DNA from: Armillaria gallica | Lineage: Eukaryota; Basidiomycota; Agaricomycetes; Agaricales; Physalacriaceae | DNA length: 64,000 nt | Direction: 5' to 3' | Assembly (NCBI GenBank): GCA_037576215.1 | Contig: JBANDB010000003.1 | Location: forward strand, 2,976,001 to 3,040,000 | Part shown: piece after piece, positions 12,821 to 24,072 of the stretch | How the letters are laid out: each line of letters begins with the position of its first letter | Position numbering within the stretch: the stretch's first letter is position 1 | Translations under genes and position numbers: made by a program | Notes under the pieces: model-generated | What the model saw: only the letters and a program-made list of their open reading frames with translations | Database searches by the model: none | Told to the model about the DNA's origin: nothing

Positions 12821-13209
12821 TGTTATGGTCGGACTTGGGAATAACAAACAAGGTGGCTAACATGCGACTGTCTCTCACTTTGGACAGGGCAATAGTACCG
12901 TGGAGTTTGCTACAGCGAGGCGTATAACGCGTTAAACTCTAGACTCTTTGTGAGGAGAGGATAAGTCCAGGTAAATTGGATTTAGCTCGAAGCTAGGGTA
13001 CATGGCTGAGAGCTACTCTACTTATATACTGGTTTGTCCGTTGTCTGTATCTATTTGTCCATCTGTCAGTCGGTTGCTTCGATGAATGGAAACCGCGTGG
13101 TATCCAGGAGTCAAAGGTATCACGTTGAAGTTGTTCGATTTAGGCATGTGATGCTGAGGAGCCGAGATGCCGAGGTGCCGAGGCAGGAAAAAATGAATAA
13201 ATCGTAACA
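12821..13209 (-). repeat. 3' LTR of chromovirus copy 1
   Basis: The 389 bp run from TGTTATGG to ATCGTAACA. Preceded by target duplication GGAAC at 12816-12820. Against its partner at 25337-25725 I count about 20 differences by eye, most being CG against TG or CA. The TATA-like box (minus TATATAAG) is at 13021-13028. Confidence 0.95.
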
Positions 13210-13222
13210 TCACCCCCTCGTT
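13210..13222 (-). promoter_or_regulatory. Polypurine tract of chromovirus copy 1
   Basis: The minus strand reads ACGAGGGGGTGA directly before the 3' LTR. It would be the RNase H-resistant primer for plus-strand DNA synthesis. The same tract is at 33463-33475 in copy 2. Confidence 0.8.
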
Positions 13223-13242
13223 AAGACAGGCATCCCGACTGT

Positions 13243-16200
13243 CTATGGGTCCATCACATGTTCTCCGAAGTCGGGTGGGTTTCCGAAGTAGACTCCATGG
13301 GAGTCTCCGCCGTATCCGTCATTGAAATCGTCTTCTCCTGGAGCGTCACTCCGGGAGTTATTCCAATATTCTTGAATAAGGTGTCCCCAGATGTTGACAT
13401 CGGGATTTGTTACCCACTTCTGTTTTCCATTGAGTTGCTGTGTGAGGTAAGATCTGTCCCATCTGCCATCTCCGTTCTGCTCGTACTTGAAGTTGAGGAT
13501 TATAGTTACGCGTTTGTTTTCGTGGGGGGTTTCGGTTTTGACGCATCGTACTGAGCTGCGTCATGCTTTGAATTCTTCTATTGCTTCTTGTGCGTGTTCC
13601 ATATCTTCTTCATGTACCCAGGAGTTGTGCTTCCTGGTCCATCCCTTCCACTTGACGAAGTAGTCAGTGGTGGTTCATGATTTTTGTCCACGTCGACCGC
13701 GTACTGGTCTGTTACGCGCGTCAAGGACTTCTTCGATCTCATATTCTTCCTCATCTTTGATGAGGTCAGGTGGAGGTGGCAGTGGCAGCTCCTGGTTCAG
13801 GAATGTCGGGGGTACATATGGGGTTAACAGCTTCTCGTTGAAGCGGGGATGAATCCTCCAGTGAGGCGGCAGCTTGAGTTTAAATGCGCTGGCGCTGGCC
13901 TTTTCAAGGATCAGGAAGGGGCCAACTCGTTTGTTGTCCAGCTTCTTTTTGGGTCGGGGAAGATGCAGGTTTGTTGCATCGAGCCAGACGCGATCGCCTA
14001 CCTGGTAGGGGTGCGCTTCGTGTCGTCATTTGTCATACTGGGTTTTCATTCTTTCGGCTGCCTCATTGAGGGCTTTTTCGGTTTCGGCATGGATCTGGGT
14101 CATCTTTTTCGCAAAGTCTTCCATGGCAGGGTTAGCGAACGGAGAGGCGCACAATGCCCCTGGCATTACGCAGGGGTGTTGTCCGTACAGCACCATGAAG
14201 GGGCTTTTCCCGGTCGCACTGTGAACTTGGTTGTTGTGGGCAAACTCTGCCAATGGTAGCCAGTCGCTCCAGTCGTTCTGTCGGTGGTTCACAAATATCC
14301 GGAGATATTTGATTATCTCCTGATTGACTCGTTCGGTCTGGCCATCCGTCTGGGGGTGGAAGGCCATCGACGTGTTCTGCGTTATGTCAAGTAGTCAGTA
14401 CAGTTCTTTCATAAATTTTGAAACGAACTGCGGTCCCCAGTCAGATATGATGACTTGAGGCATTCCATGGTGCGCATAGACATGGTCTCTAAGCAGGCAT
14501 GCCCATCCTTCCACGGATAGTTCGGTATTGCAGGCGATCAGGATGATGGCCTTCGAGAATCTGTCAACGACTACGAGCATTGCGTCGTGGCCGTTAGAGT
14601 TGGGGAGTCCGGTAACCATGTTGACGGATATGTGCATCCATGGGCTGACTGGTACTTCGTTTGGGTGCAGCGGGGCTGCCTTTGCGTGTGTGTCTGGCTT
14701 TGTTCGTTGGCAGGTTTCACAGCCTTTTACATAGGCTTCAACATCTTTCTTCAGTTTGGGCCACCAGTAGTCGCGGAGCACGAGCTCCTTCGTCTTCTCG
14801 ATCCCTGGGTGTCCAGCGGTGATGTGGTCGTGGTACTGGGAAATGATATTGCCCTGTAGTGTCTTCTTGCGGGGTACATAGATTCTTCTGTCATAGTTCA
14901 GGAGACCTCCTTGGTGGGAGATTCCTCGTTCATGAGCTAGCGAGGCTGCAATGCTGTCGTCCCAAAGCTCTTCTTGTCTGGTTGCTTCTTCAACTGTTTG
15001 CTGTGTTTCCATCATTGTAGGCATTACCAATGCTTGAAAGTGGGCAGCTTCTAAGATGACGATGTCGTCGTTGTCCTTCATTCCTTGATCGTGGTTGCTT
15101 CGCCGGGAAAGCAAGTCGGCTTTCACGTTCTGGGCACTGGGCTTGTGGAAGAGCTTGAAATGGTATTCTGCGAGCTCTGTGACCCATCAGGCTTGTCGTC
15201 GGTTCAGCTTCTGTGGGAGTCGGAAATACTGGAGATTCTGATGATCCGTCCAAATTTCTACGTCATGTCGGGCGCCCATGAGATAGTGGTGCCATTTGGA
15301 GAGCATGAGCATGATCGCGAGCAGCTCTTTGTCGTATATCTTGTAGTTTCTTTCCATGGCGCTGAGTGACTTCGACATGAAGGCCACTGGGCGCCATACG
15401 CCGTTCTGTTGCTGACTAAGGACAGCACCGACTGCTCCTTCACTGGCGTCAGCTTCCACTTGGAACAGTTCATCGTCGTTCAGGATGGCGAGTATTACGT
15501 CTTCTGCCATTCGGCGTTTGAGTTCTTCAAACGCGTCCTGTTGGGCCTTGCCCCAGGACCAATCAGTCTTGCCTGTCAACTGCATGAGGGGCTTGACTAC
15601 CTTCGAATACATCTTTATGAACTTTCAGTAGAAGTTCGTAAAGCCAAGGAACGATTGGAGTTCCTTCTTCTTTCGGGGCATGGGCCATTCTGCGATGCTG
15701 GCGACCTTGATGGGGTCCATTTGAATCAAGTTTTTGGAGATGATGACCCTGAGATATTCTGTCTCGAGGACTTCGAATTCGCATTTTTCCGCCTTAAGGA
15801 AAAGCTTGTTTTCACGAAGGCGCTGCAGTACGTGCTGTACGATCTGTCAATGTTCGCCTAGATCTTTCGAGAAGATTAGGATGTCGTCCAAGTATATCGT
15901 GACCTTGCCTTTGGCAATAAGGTCCTTGAAGATGTCATTCATCATCCACTGGAATGTTGCGGGCGAGTTCGTTAGCCCGAAGAACATGACGGTCAGCTCA
16001 TAGAGTCCTCGGTTCATTCAGAAGGCGGCTTTCTCCTCATCGCCTTCCTTGATTCAGACGTTGTTGTATCCCCAACGAACGTCGAGCTTGGTGAAGTACT
16101 TGGCTCCTCGAAGCTTGTCGATCAGCTCGCCTATTAAGGGGAGCAGGTATCGGTTCTTGATCGTCATCTCGTTCAGTTTTCGGTAGTCCTGAATGGGTTG

Positions 16201-18546
16201 TAGCGTGCCATCCTTTTTCTTTACGAAGAAGAAAGGGGAGGTGAAGGGTGACTTCGAGGGGCGAATACGGCCTGATTCGAGGTTTTCGTCGAGGAACTTG
16301 TCAAGTTGTTCCTGTTCGGCTCGATTCAAGGGATAGACCTTGCAGTCCAAGGTCAACTTTGCATTCGGGATGAGTTCGATAGTGTGATCCCACAGTTTAT
16401 GTTTGGGAAGTTCATCAAAATTCTCCTTAGAGAATAAGTCGCGGAAGGAATGGTAATGTGCTGGTACCAGTTCCTCAAAAGTCCTCTTTGGCTTTTCGGC
16501 ATTGGCCTTTGCGGCCAGATCATTCGCATGGTGCATGGAATGGAGAACTAATTCCTCTTCCATTCGCACGGCGAGGATGGTGTCTCCTTCTTCGAGTTCT
16601 TCGTCCCACCGATTGTCAGGGTCGGTGTCAGGGAGTTTGATGTGATTTGTCATGCATTGGCAGCATCTGAAAATCACATTTCCAGTTTTCCAGTTTACGA
16701 CAGGGTTGTGGCGTTTAAGCCAGTCATGCCCAAGGTAGACGTCCTTGGTTCCAAGGTTCATTACGGCGAGGTCGATGCACTTGCGGTGTTCTCCAATCGT
16801 CAGGCAGAGTTCTATGAACTCTGTTATGTCGCCGCCTGTGTTGCAGGTTCTGTCAGCGTTGTATACAGGTATCAGTACTTTCGCCTTCTTCGTGTCGAGT
16901 TGATGTTTGTCGACATAGGCACGATTGATTGCACTTCCGGTGCACCCACTGTCCAATAGCGCCTTGGTGTTCAGAATTGTTCATCCCATGCATGGTTCAA
17001 TGGTTACGGGAATCATGAGGTTGCTTGTGGAACCTCGGATGTATCGGATCATCTCCTGCAGCTCATAGAGCTTTTCATGGGAGTATTCTTCGTCGGTGGT
17101 TCGGAGTTCGTGGAGCAACTCATCCGTGAGTTCTCCGAGTTGGTCCTTGTGTATCCATAGAGCAAGGACGGCGCGAGCGGCATTGTCACTCGAGGCTTCG
17201 CGGACAGCTTGTAGCATCCAGTCGACCTCAAAGGGCTTCATCCAACAATGGGGAATTTCTCGCACCTTCGCGCTGACCTTAAAGGGTGCAGCTACCGTCG
17301 GTGGGACTATTCCGTTGTTGGGTAAAGACTTCGTGGTGCGGGTCAGTGATTCAGGTGGCGTTGGAAGCGGGATTGCACGTCGCTTCGGGGAAATTGTCGG
17401 GCTGCCCGTGGCAAGCCATCGTTGGAAAGAAGTGTCATCTTCTTCGTCCAGAACTTCGATCATGCTTACATGCCCCCTTTCTACCGCCTGGGCGCTAGTG
17501 GCTTCCTCCCTGTCGGCTTTCTTGTCGGTCGGGGCTACCACACATCTGGTAGTTCTTCGGTCATCCAACCCAGTCACGGGTAGGGAACTGGAGGTGACTT
17601 GTCTCCTGGGAGCGTCGTCCTGCGAGGGGACGCTAGACTCAGTTAGGGCCGCAGCGGCGGACTTACCAACTTTGTCACCAACCCCCAGGCCCATAAAGGG
17701 AGCTTGCGCTCCCATAGGGACCCTCGTTACTTTTGGAGTTCCCAATCTCCCTTCAGCCGAAGAATCTATTTTCTTTGGTGGGCGCAGACCCCATGACTGG
17801 TCACAGGAAGGGATCTTCGCCTCAACTACACGTACTCCGCTAGTTGGTTTGTCCTTCTGTCGGTCCGTTTTTCCTATGGATGCGTCCCCTGCGCTAGCAG
17901 GCACTCCCATGGTCGTGCGGGAAGGCTTTCCAGAGCTCACAAAAAGTTCTTGCTCTGCCCCGACAGGTCAAGTCTCGGCTATGGCAGGTAAGTTCGCAAG
18001 TGAGCTCCCAAACTGAGATTTTGCCATTAAGTCAGGTGACAATATGGTGGTCGTCTTTTTGATTGATGTGTTTGCTTGCAATGAGCTACTTGCCAGTCGT
18101 TTAGCCGGATTGGACTTCGGTGTTCTCCTCCACTCGGGGAGGAGTTCCTTGGAGCTCTCTGCCCCGTGCCCAGCGACAGTCGTCGTTGCCTTTGCTTGTG
18201 CCCTGGCAGGCGGCTCTGTCAACCCTTTAAGCGGCTCGCGTTCTACAAAGGGGTCGTCATTAGTATCGTCATTGGATCGTAAAAGTTCATATCAGTTTGC
18301 TGATTCTGTAACTGGGCATGTGGAAGTCAAGAAGTGGCACATAGGCTGTACATTGTCCGTATCAATATTTTTTGTTTCTTTAGAAGTCGCGTAAGTAAGA
18401 ACCGGTCCCGTACTGGATGACCAGGGTATAGCCGAATGCGTAGGTAGAATGTCTGTGATAAAATGAGACCGTTCAATGGTAGGGGAAAGCGCACCAGTGG
18501 AGTCCGAGGTCGCTGCAGGCGAATCAGAACCCGAGCAACCTAATCT
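13243..18546 (-). pseudogene. pol: Pol polyprotein, chromovirus copy 1
   Basis: In order on the minus strand: a Ser/Pro-rich linker (about 17300-18546); an aspartic protease with DSGCTGSAINRAYV (about 16915-16960); reverse transcriptase ([13 protein letters not shown] near 16170, YLDD near 15880-15897); RNase H (about 15200-15450); integrase zinc finger (HPGIEKTKELV, then CETCQRTK, about 14690-14830). Then the integrase core (14280-14650), chromodomain (about 13600-13680) and a C-terminal tail to TAG at 13243. In-frame TGA codons occur at 16981, 16054, 15625 and in the contexts AAF*MNRG, GEH*QIV, RQA*WVTE, ELY*LLD, YDK*RHE and FKA*RSS; where copy 2 is readable it usually has Arg. The first integrase Asp is Asn (ISVNMVTG against ISVDMITG in copy 2), a GTCGAC to GTCAAC change, i.e. 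CG to CA. Dead copy. Confidence 0.92.
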
Positions 18547-18556
18547 TTTACCTCCT
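18531..18556 (-). other. Gag/Pol -1 frame junction, copy 1
   Basis: Gag ends KIEEVKD-stop (TAG). The pol frame is open through the same bases one nucleotide back (giving GGKRLG). The local sequence is GAGGTAAAAGATTAG, identical in copy 2 at 41984-42008. A programmed -1 shift is the usual way such elements make Pol. The site is not a canonical X-XXY-YYZ heptamer; AAAAG may be the slippery part. Confidence 0.55.
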
Positions 18557-20760
18557 CGATCTTCGTCTCTGCGGCAAGAGGAATTTCTTCCACTGTCGTC
18601 GTTACTGCCCTGACCTCCTGCTTTGGTTCCTTGCAATCCTTCGAGAGGTGCCCCTTGCCGCCACACCAGAAGCAGAGGCCCTCCTTCATGTATCGGGCAT
18701 GGTCGACTTGCATTTGCATGTCTGCGCCTGTTGGCGTCATCCATTGTCCTCCCGCGTCTCTCTTCGGAGTGTGGGTGGCGGGTTTTGGTGCCGAGGAACT
18801 TGTCGTGCCCCCTGTACTTGCCTTCTGTGTACTGGGGGCAGTAATCTGCTTCTGGTTCGGCTGCGGTTTCCTGTCGGGGCATCGTTTGAAGAGTCCTTGC
18901 ATCTCACTGAAGACCCTCTGCTTCTGGCACTCTTTGTACATCTGAATGATGTGTCGCTTCCATTCCTCGTAGTTTCGGGGAATTCCGTACCCGATGTCAG
19001 CGATTATGCATCCGTAGGATGAGGGAATCCCCTTTCAGACGGCTCTGACGAGTTGGCCATCGGGGCTCTGGTCTTGGAGACGATTGGCCAGCTTGGCCTC
19101 TCGCTCGAGTTGTCGGAAGAAGATGTGGGCAGGATCGCCACCCATCTTGATCTCTTCCATTCGTCGTTCATGGACGAGTTCAATCGCTGGGTCTTGGAAT
19201 TGTTCGTGAAATTCCTCTTTGAATTCCTTGAATCGTGGGAATCGATATTGAGGGCCCACGTTGTAGTTGGTGATTTCTGGAAGCGTCGCTCCCAGCCCTG
19301 GTTCGGCGGGGATGTACATGAAGTCGTTCCGGCGATGTACCCACCAGTCTTCAACGTCTCCTTCCAAGAAGGAGCAGAGGAAAGGAATCATCAGGGACAA
19401 TAGTCTCTGGAAATGGTTTCAGAAAACTGCGAAGTATGTGGCACAGTCTCCCAGGAAGCGTTTGATGTCGTCATGCTTTCCTCTGAACTTCCTCGGCGGA
19501 TTGAGGAGGATCGGCTTGATCCCCGTCATTGCTGGTGGTGCGTTGGTGTTCTATGGCCCGAGAGGGCCCTGAGAAGGGGGGCCGTTCCCTGACGGGGTCG
19601 TGGGATCAAGAATTGGTCGGGGTCGGGCCCTGGTCGATGTGGTCGGGGGACCACTGGTCGCTGTTGTTGTGCATCAGCTAGGTCATCTCGTAGCTGCACA
19701 TTTTCGTCACGCATCAACGTGATCTGCACTTCTAATCACGCCATTCGCTGCTCCGCCGTCTCCTGCGGTACTTCCTGCTCTCCTCCCATTTCTACTTCCG
19801 CTCCCTGTCCGGCTCCTGCCATGAGGTGGCTTGTCTTGGGTCCCTGATACCTGAGACATCGTGGGTCTCGTCGGACCGGTGGTGAATCAGGGAATGGCCT
19901 GACATAGTAGTCAGGTATATCGGTCAGATCCTGGGAGGGGATGAATCCGGGTGGATATGGGTAGTGGAAGCCTTCAGAGCATCCTGCATGTGGCACGGCT
20001 CCGAAGGCAGTCGTTCTCTCTCACGGCAAGGGGCCAGAGCACGTCCTCCAGCTCCCTTTGTTCATTGGTTGTACGGAATCGGATGTAGCGGAGTTGGTTT
20101 CCCGGCGCGGGGGGGTATCGGTTTCAGTTCTGGCTCTCGTAGATGCGAGCCAGGATTGTATCGTGTCTCTGTGCGAGGGTTCCAGTGAGGGGGTCTCCTC
20201 GTTCCATGGTGAGGTAGTAGCCCATGGGTTCTCGTACCTGACGATTGCGCGCAGAGAATCTCCTCTCCACATCCTGCCACCTGAGGTCCCAAGCAGCTGT
20301 TCGTTCAGGCCCAAGGATCTGTCTATCTCGTATCGATAGCTTGGGCCAGTCAAAGTCGGCTCTGCTGACATAAAAGGGATCTCCTGCGATCCTTTCATTT
20401 CCCTCATGGTCATATCAGAGGGGGTCGAACTCGTGGTCGCAGATGAGTCGCTGCTGGTAGGTGGGGAAGTCCTCACCGGGGGAGTTGGAGTCCTCTGCAT
20501 CGGACTTGGGGAACACTCCAAGGGTTCATAGTTGCCCAGGGGCGGGTATAAGGATTTGGGGTGGAAGCCGAGGACGGCGGCGTAGGATGCAGGCCAGGCC
20601 ACTGGGGTATGCAGGAGCGGGGTCGTCGCTGTCGGTGTCTCGAATGGTAATAACCTCTGAAACTCCCAGTTCTGCAGCGGTAAAGCCGGGAGCGTCGTTT
20701 GGGGCCACTGGTTGGTCCCAAATCCATAGGTTGGCTGGGGTATCTCCTGGTTGCCAGGTC
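18540..20760 (-). pseudogene. gag: Gag, central and C-terminal part, chromovirus copy 1
   Basis: The capsid-like core lies at 19035-19550: SFLEGDVEDWWVHRRNDF, YRFPRFKEFKEEF and RQLEREAKLANRLQD. A CCHC zinc knuckle (CFWCGGKGHLSKDC) is near 18650-18690, and the protein ends KIEEVKD at 18540. The N-terminal portion (19740-20760) has PTPP/Ser-rich stretches and a helical segment with FRTTNEQRELED. The frame is broken by TGA codons, e.g. at 20415-20417 (shared with copy 2), in VF*NHFQ near 19430 and in AV*KGIP near 19035; copy 2 reads Arg at the last two. The N-terminus continues beyond the palindrome insertion at 24073-24619. Confidence 0.88.
20753..20760. repeat. Target duplication of the palindromic element (left)
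   Basis: GCCAGGTC, repeated at 24073-24080. The same site in copy 2 (about 55530-55545) has it once and no insert, so copy 2 shows the empty site. Confidence 0.8.
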
Positions 20761-20774
20761 AGCTTTAGCAGTCA

Positions 20775-22383
20775 AAATTATATATCAATCACTGTCAATT
20801 GACAGGCCAGCTGATAAATCTAGACTGTCAATTGACTGGCCACCTAAATGAAGTATTTTTGTCACTGTGACTAAAGCAGGACATTGTCACAGCCTCCCCT
20901 TTGATGGCTGTTGCACTGCCACCCTCCTCTCTGCTCATTGTCAGGGTCTCCCGCCCTCCCTCCCATTGTTGTGCACTTTTTTCTTTTTGGGAAAGTTGCT
21001 TTCAATATCTCCAAAATGCTTGTGGGCCTTATTTCCGCCCTCCTGCTCACTGTTTTAGGCTGAAATTGGAGATTTGAGGTCTTCTAAAAATATATTATAG
21101 ATTAGTAAGCTGACCGCACGCCTCCCGAGCCCCTGGAGGTTGGATTCAGCCTCGGGAGACTGGATGTAGTGTGGCAGTGCAGCCAATTGATGGGATCAGC
21201 CATCAATATCAGGCTATTTTCGGAAAAATCTGGGATTGGGGTGGTTTCTGGGTACTAGATGGGCCAGGGGATGGTACTAGTATATGCCTAAATATAAATA
21301 ACATAAAAGCGAACCCTCTGGTGAGATATGGGAGTCCTGGGGAGTGGTTTAAAAGGCTAAAATAGTGAAAAATAGCAAAAATAGGCAGAAAATTCGCATT
21401 TGGGGTGGTTTCTGGGTACTGGATAGGCCAAGGGATGGTACTAGTATATGCCTAAATATAAATAACATAAAAGCGAATCCTCTGGTGAGATATGGGGGCC
21501 CTGGGGAGAGGGTAAAAAGGGTAAAATAGTGAAAAATAGCAGAAAATCACACAAAATTCGCGTTTTGGGGTTGCTACGTGCATCAGATCGCTTCGAAAAC
21601 TTGACCAATGAATTCCCTGGCCTTGAAAACCCTAAACCGACTCCTCTACAGTACATGTGGCGCATTTTATAGCTAGGCATAATCGGGAAAATTGGCTTTT
21701 TATGGTGCTGCATACATTGGATCACTCCAGGGATATTACCAATCGATTTATACACCATGAAAACCCTAGAATGCATCTTCATATGCTATATATGACTGCT
21801 GGAATCCAATGAAAAATGGGGGATTGGGGGAGAAATACGGTTTATTTAGTTTTCTAGCCATCGCGTCGGTCCAGGGACATCACCAATCGATTCCTCGACC
21901 TGTAAAACCCCCAAACGACTCTTGGTTTCATTTGTGGGGTCTCAGTATCGATCATCATAATGATATAACTGTTTAGGAGGAGCACACATGGAAACTCGCA
22001 TTTCTGAGCTTCGGAAAACTTCGGAGTTGTTGCCAATGAATTTCTTGACCTTGAAAACCCCCAGAACAGCTCAAGAACATAATACAAACCTTCAGAATAC
22101 ATGGAGAAAAGTGTGATAGTGAAAATCTGCGAAATACCTTATAGCTCACATTTCTGAGAGTTGGGGAAGGTAATTCTGGTATACAATACACTATATATAT
22201 TGTATAATAGTGTGTACAAAAGATTAGGATGATCCGACATGTATTGGTAGAGATATAAGGAGATCTTTCTGAAAATGAGAAGGAGCACCCCTCAGATTTC
22301 GATGTTCTGGTAATCCTATAGCCTGGGGACTATCAGATTCGGATTCCTGGACCCAAAAAACATAAGACTCACCAATCATCCAT
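20775..22383 (+). repeat. Left arm of palindrome
   Basis: About 1.6 kb. It contains a 164-bp tandem duplication (GGGGTGGTTTCTGGGTACT at 21238 and 21402). It also contains at least four degenerate units of about 134-150 bp with the core ACCAAT(C/G)(G/A)ATT followed by TGAAAACCC, starting near 21604, 21738, 21882 and 22032. Confidence 0.9.
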
Positions 22384-22482
22384 GGGGGTAATTTTTACTA
22401 GTGCATCATCCATGCAGACAGCATCACTTTGTGCATAAATGAGAGCACACTCATTACTTCAGAGTTTTGACACATGAACCCT

Positions 22483-24055
22483 ATGGATGATTGGTGAGTC
22501 TTATGTTTTTTGGGTCCAGGAATCCGAATCTGATAGTCCCCAGGCTATAGGATTACCAGAACATCGAAATCTGAGGGGTGCTCCTTCTCATTTTCAGAAA
22601 GATCTCCTTATATCTCTACCAATACATGTCGGATCATCCTAATCTTTTGTACACACTATTATACAATATATATAGTGTATTGTATACCAGAATTACCTTC
22701 CCCAACTCTCAGAAATGTGAGCTATAAGGTATTTCGCAGATTTTCACTATCACACTTTTCTCCATGTATTCTGAAGGTTTGTATTATGTTCTTGAGCTGT
22801 TCTGGGGTTTTCAAGGTCAAGAAATTCATTGGCAACAACTCCGAAGTTTTCCGAAGCTCAGAAATGCGAGTTTCCATGTGTGCTCCTCCTAAACAGTTAT
22901 ATCATTATGATGATCGATACTGAGACCCCACAAATGAAACCAAGAGTCGTTTGGGGGTTTTACAGGTCGAGGAATCGATTGGTGATGTCCCTGGACCGAC
23001 GCGATGGCTAGAAAACTAAATAAACCGTATTTCTCCCCCAATCCCCCATTTTTCATTGGATTCCAGCAGTCATATATAGCATATGAAGATGCATTCTAGG
23101 GTTTTCATGGTGTATAAATCGATTGGTAATATCCCTGGAGTGATCCAATGTATGCAGCACCATAAAAAGCCAATTTTCCCGATTATGCCTAGCTATAAAA
23201 TGCGCCACATGTACTGTAGAGGAGTCGGTTTAGGGTTTTCAAGGCCAGGGAATTCATTGGTCAAGTTTTCGAAGCGATCTGATGCACGTAGCAACCCCAA
23301 AACGCGAATTTTGTGTGATTTTCTGCTATTTTTCACTATTTTACCCTTTTTACCCTCTCCCCAGGGCCCCCATATCTCACCAGAGGATTCGCTTTTATGT
23401 TATTTATATTTAGGCATATACTAGTACCATCCCTTGGCCTATCCAGTACCCAGAAACCACCCCAAATGCGAATTTTCTGCCTATTTTTGCTATTTTTCAC
23501 TATTTTAGCCTTTTAAACCACTCCCCAGGACTCCCATATCTCACCAGAGGGTTCGCTTTTATGTTATTTATATTTAGGCATATACTAGTACCATCCCCTG
23601 GCCCATCTAGTACCCAGAAACCACCCCAATCCCAGATTTTTCCGAAAATAGCCTGATATTGATGGCTGATCCCATCAATTGGCTGCACTGCCACACTACA
23701 TCCAGTCTCCCGAGGCTGAATCCAACCTCCAGGGGCTCGGGAGGCGTGCGGTCAGCTTACTAATCTATAATATATTTTTAGAAGACCTCAAATCTCCAAT
23801 TTCAGCCTAAAACAGTGAGCAGGAGGGCGGAAATAAGGCCCACAAGCATTTTGGAGATATTGAAAGCAACTTTCCCAAAAAGAAAAAAGTGCACAACAAT
23901 GGGAGGGAGGGCGGGAGACCCTGACAATGAGCAGAGAGGAGGGTGGCAGTGCAACAGCCATCAAAGGGGAGGCTGTGACAATGTCCTGCTTTAGTCACAG
24001 TGACAAAAATACTTTATTTAGGTGGCCAGTCAATTGACAGTGATTGATATATGAA
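22483..24055 (-). repeat. Right arm of palindrome
   Basis: This is the reverse complement of the left arm. It lacks about 34 bp near the outer end, apparently by deletion between two GTCAATTGAC motifs. The two arms are far more alike than the two LTRs of the surrounding retrotransposon, so the palindrome is younger or its arms are homogenised by gene conversion. Confidence 0.9.
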
Positions 24056-24072
24056 AGTGGCTGCTACAGGTG

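Larger units (their letters stand above)
20761..24072. mobile_element. 3.3-kb palindromic (foldback) DNA element, hAT-like by target duplication
   Basis: It is inserted in copy-1 gag with an 8-bp target duplication (GCCAGGTC), typical of hAT elements. The arms at about 20775-22383 and 22483-24055 are inverted copies of each other. The differences I saw are one 1-bp indel (five versus four C near 22055/22807), one C/T near 20844/24015, and a roughly 34-bp segment present only in the left arm. The central spacer is about 99 bp. The extreme ends are less alike (left AGCTTTAGCAGTC, right complement CACCTGTAGCAGCC) and share TAGCAG and ATATATCAATCACTG. Short palindromes GTCAATTGAC repeat near the ends. 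No transposase is seen; open frames mirrored in the arms are not protein-like. Non-autonomous element. Confidence 0.85.

Noticed and set aside
18531..18556. Calling a canonical -1 slippery site
   Set aside because: GGTAAAAGATTAG does not fit the X-XXY-YYZ rule. Only the frame relation and its conservation are claimed.
20867..23998. Protein genes in the palindrome arms (mirrored frames of 60-113 codons)
   Set aside because: They are identical by symmetry, low in complexity, carry no domain or start context, and one pair is shifted by the 1-bp indel. They are by-products of the inverted repeat.
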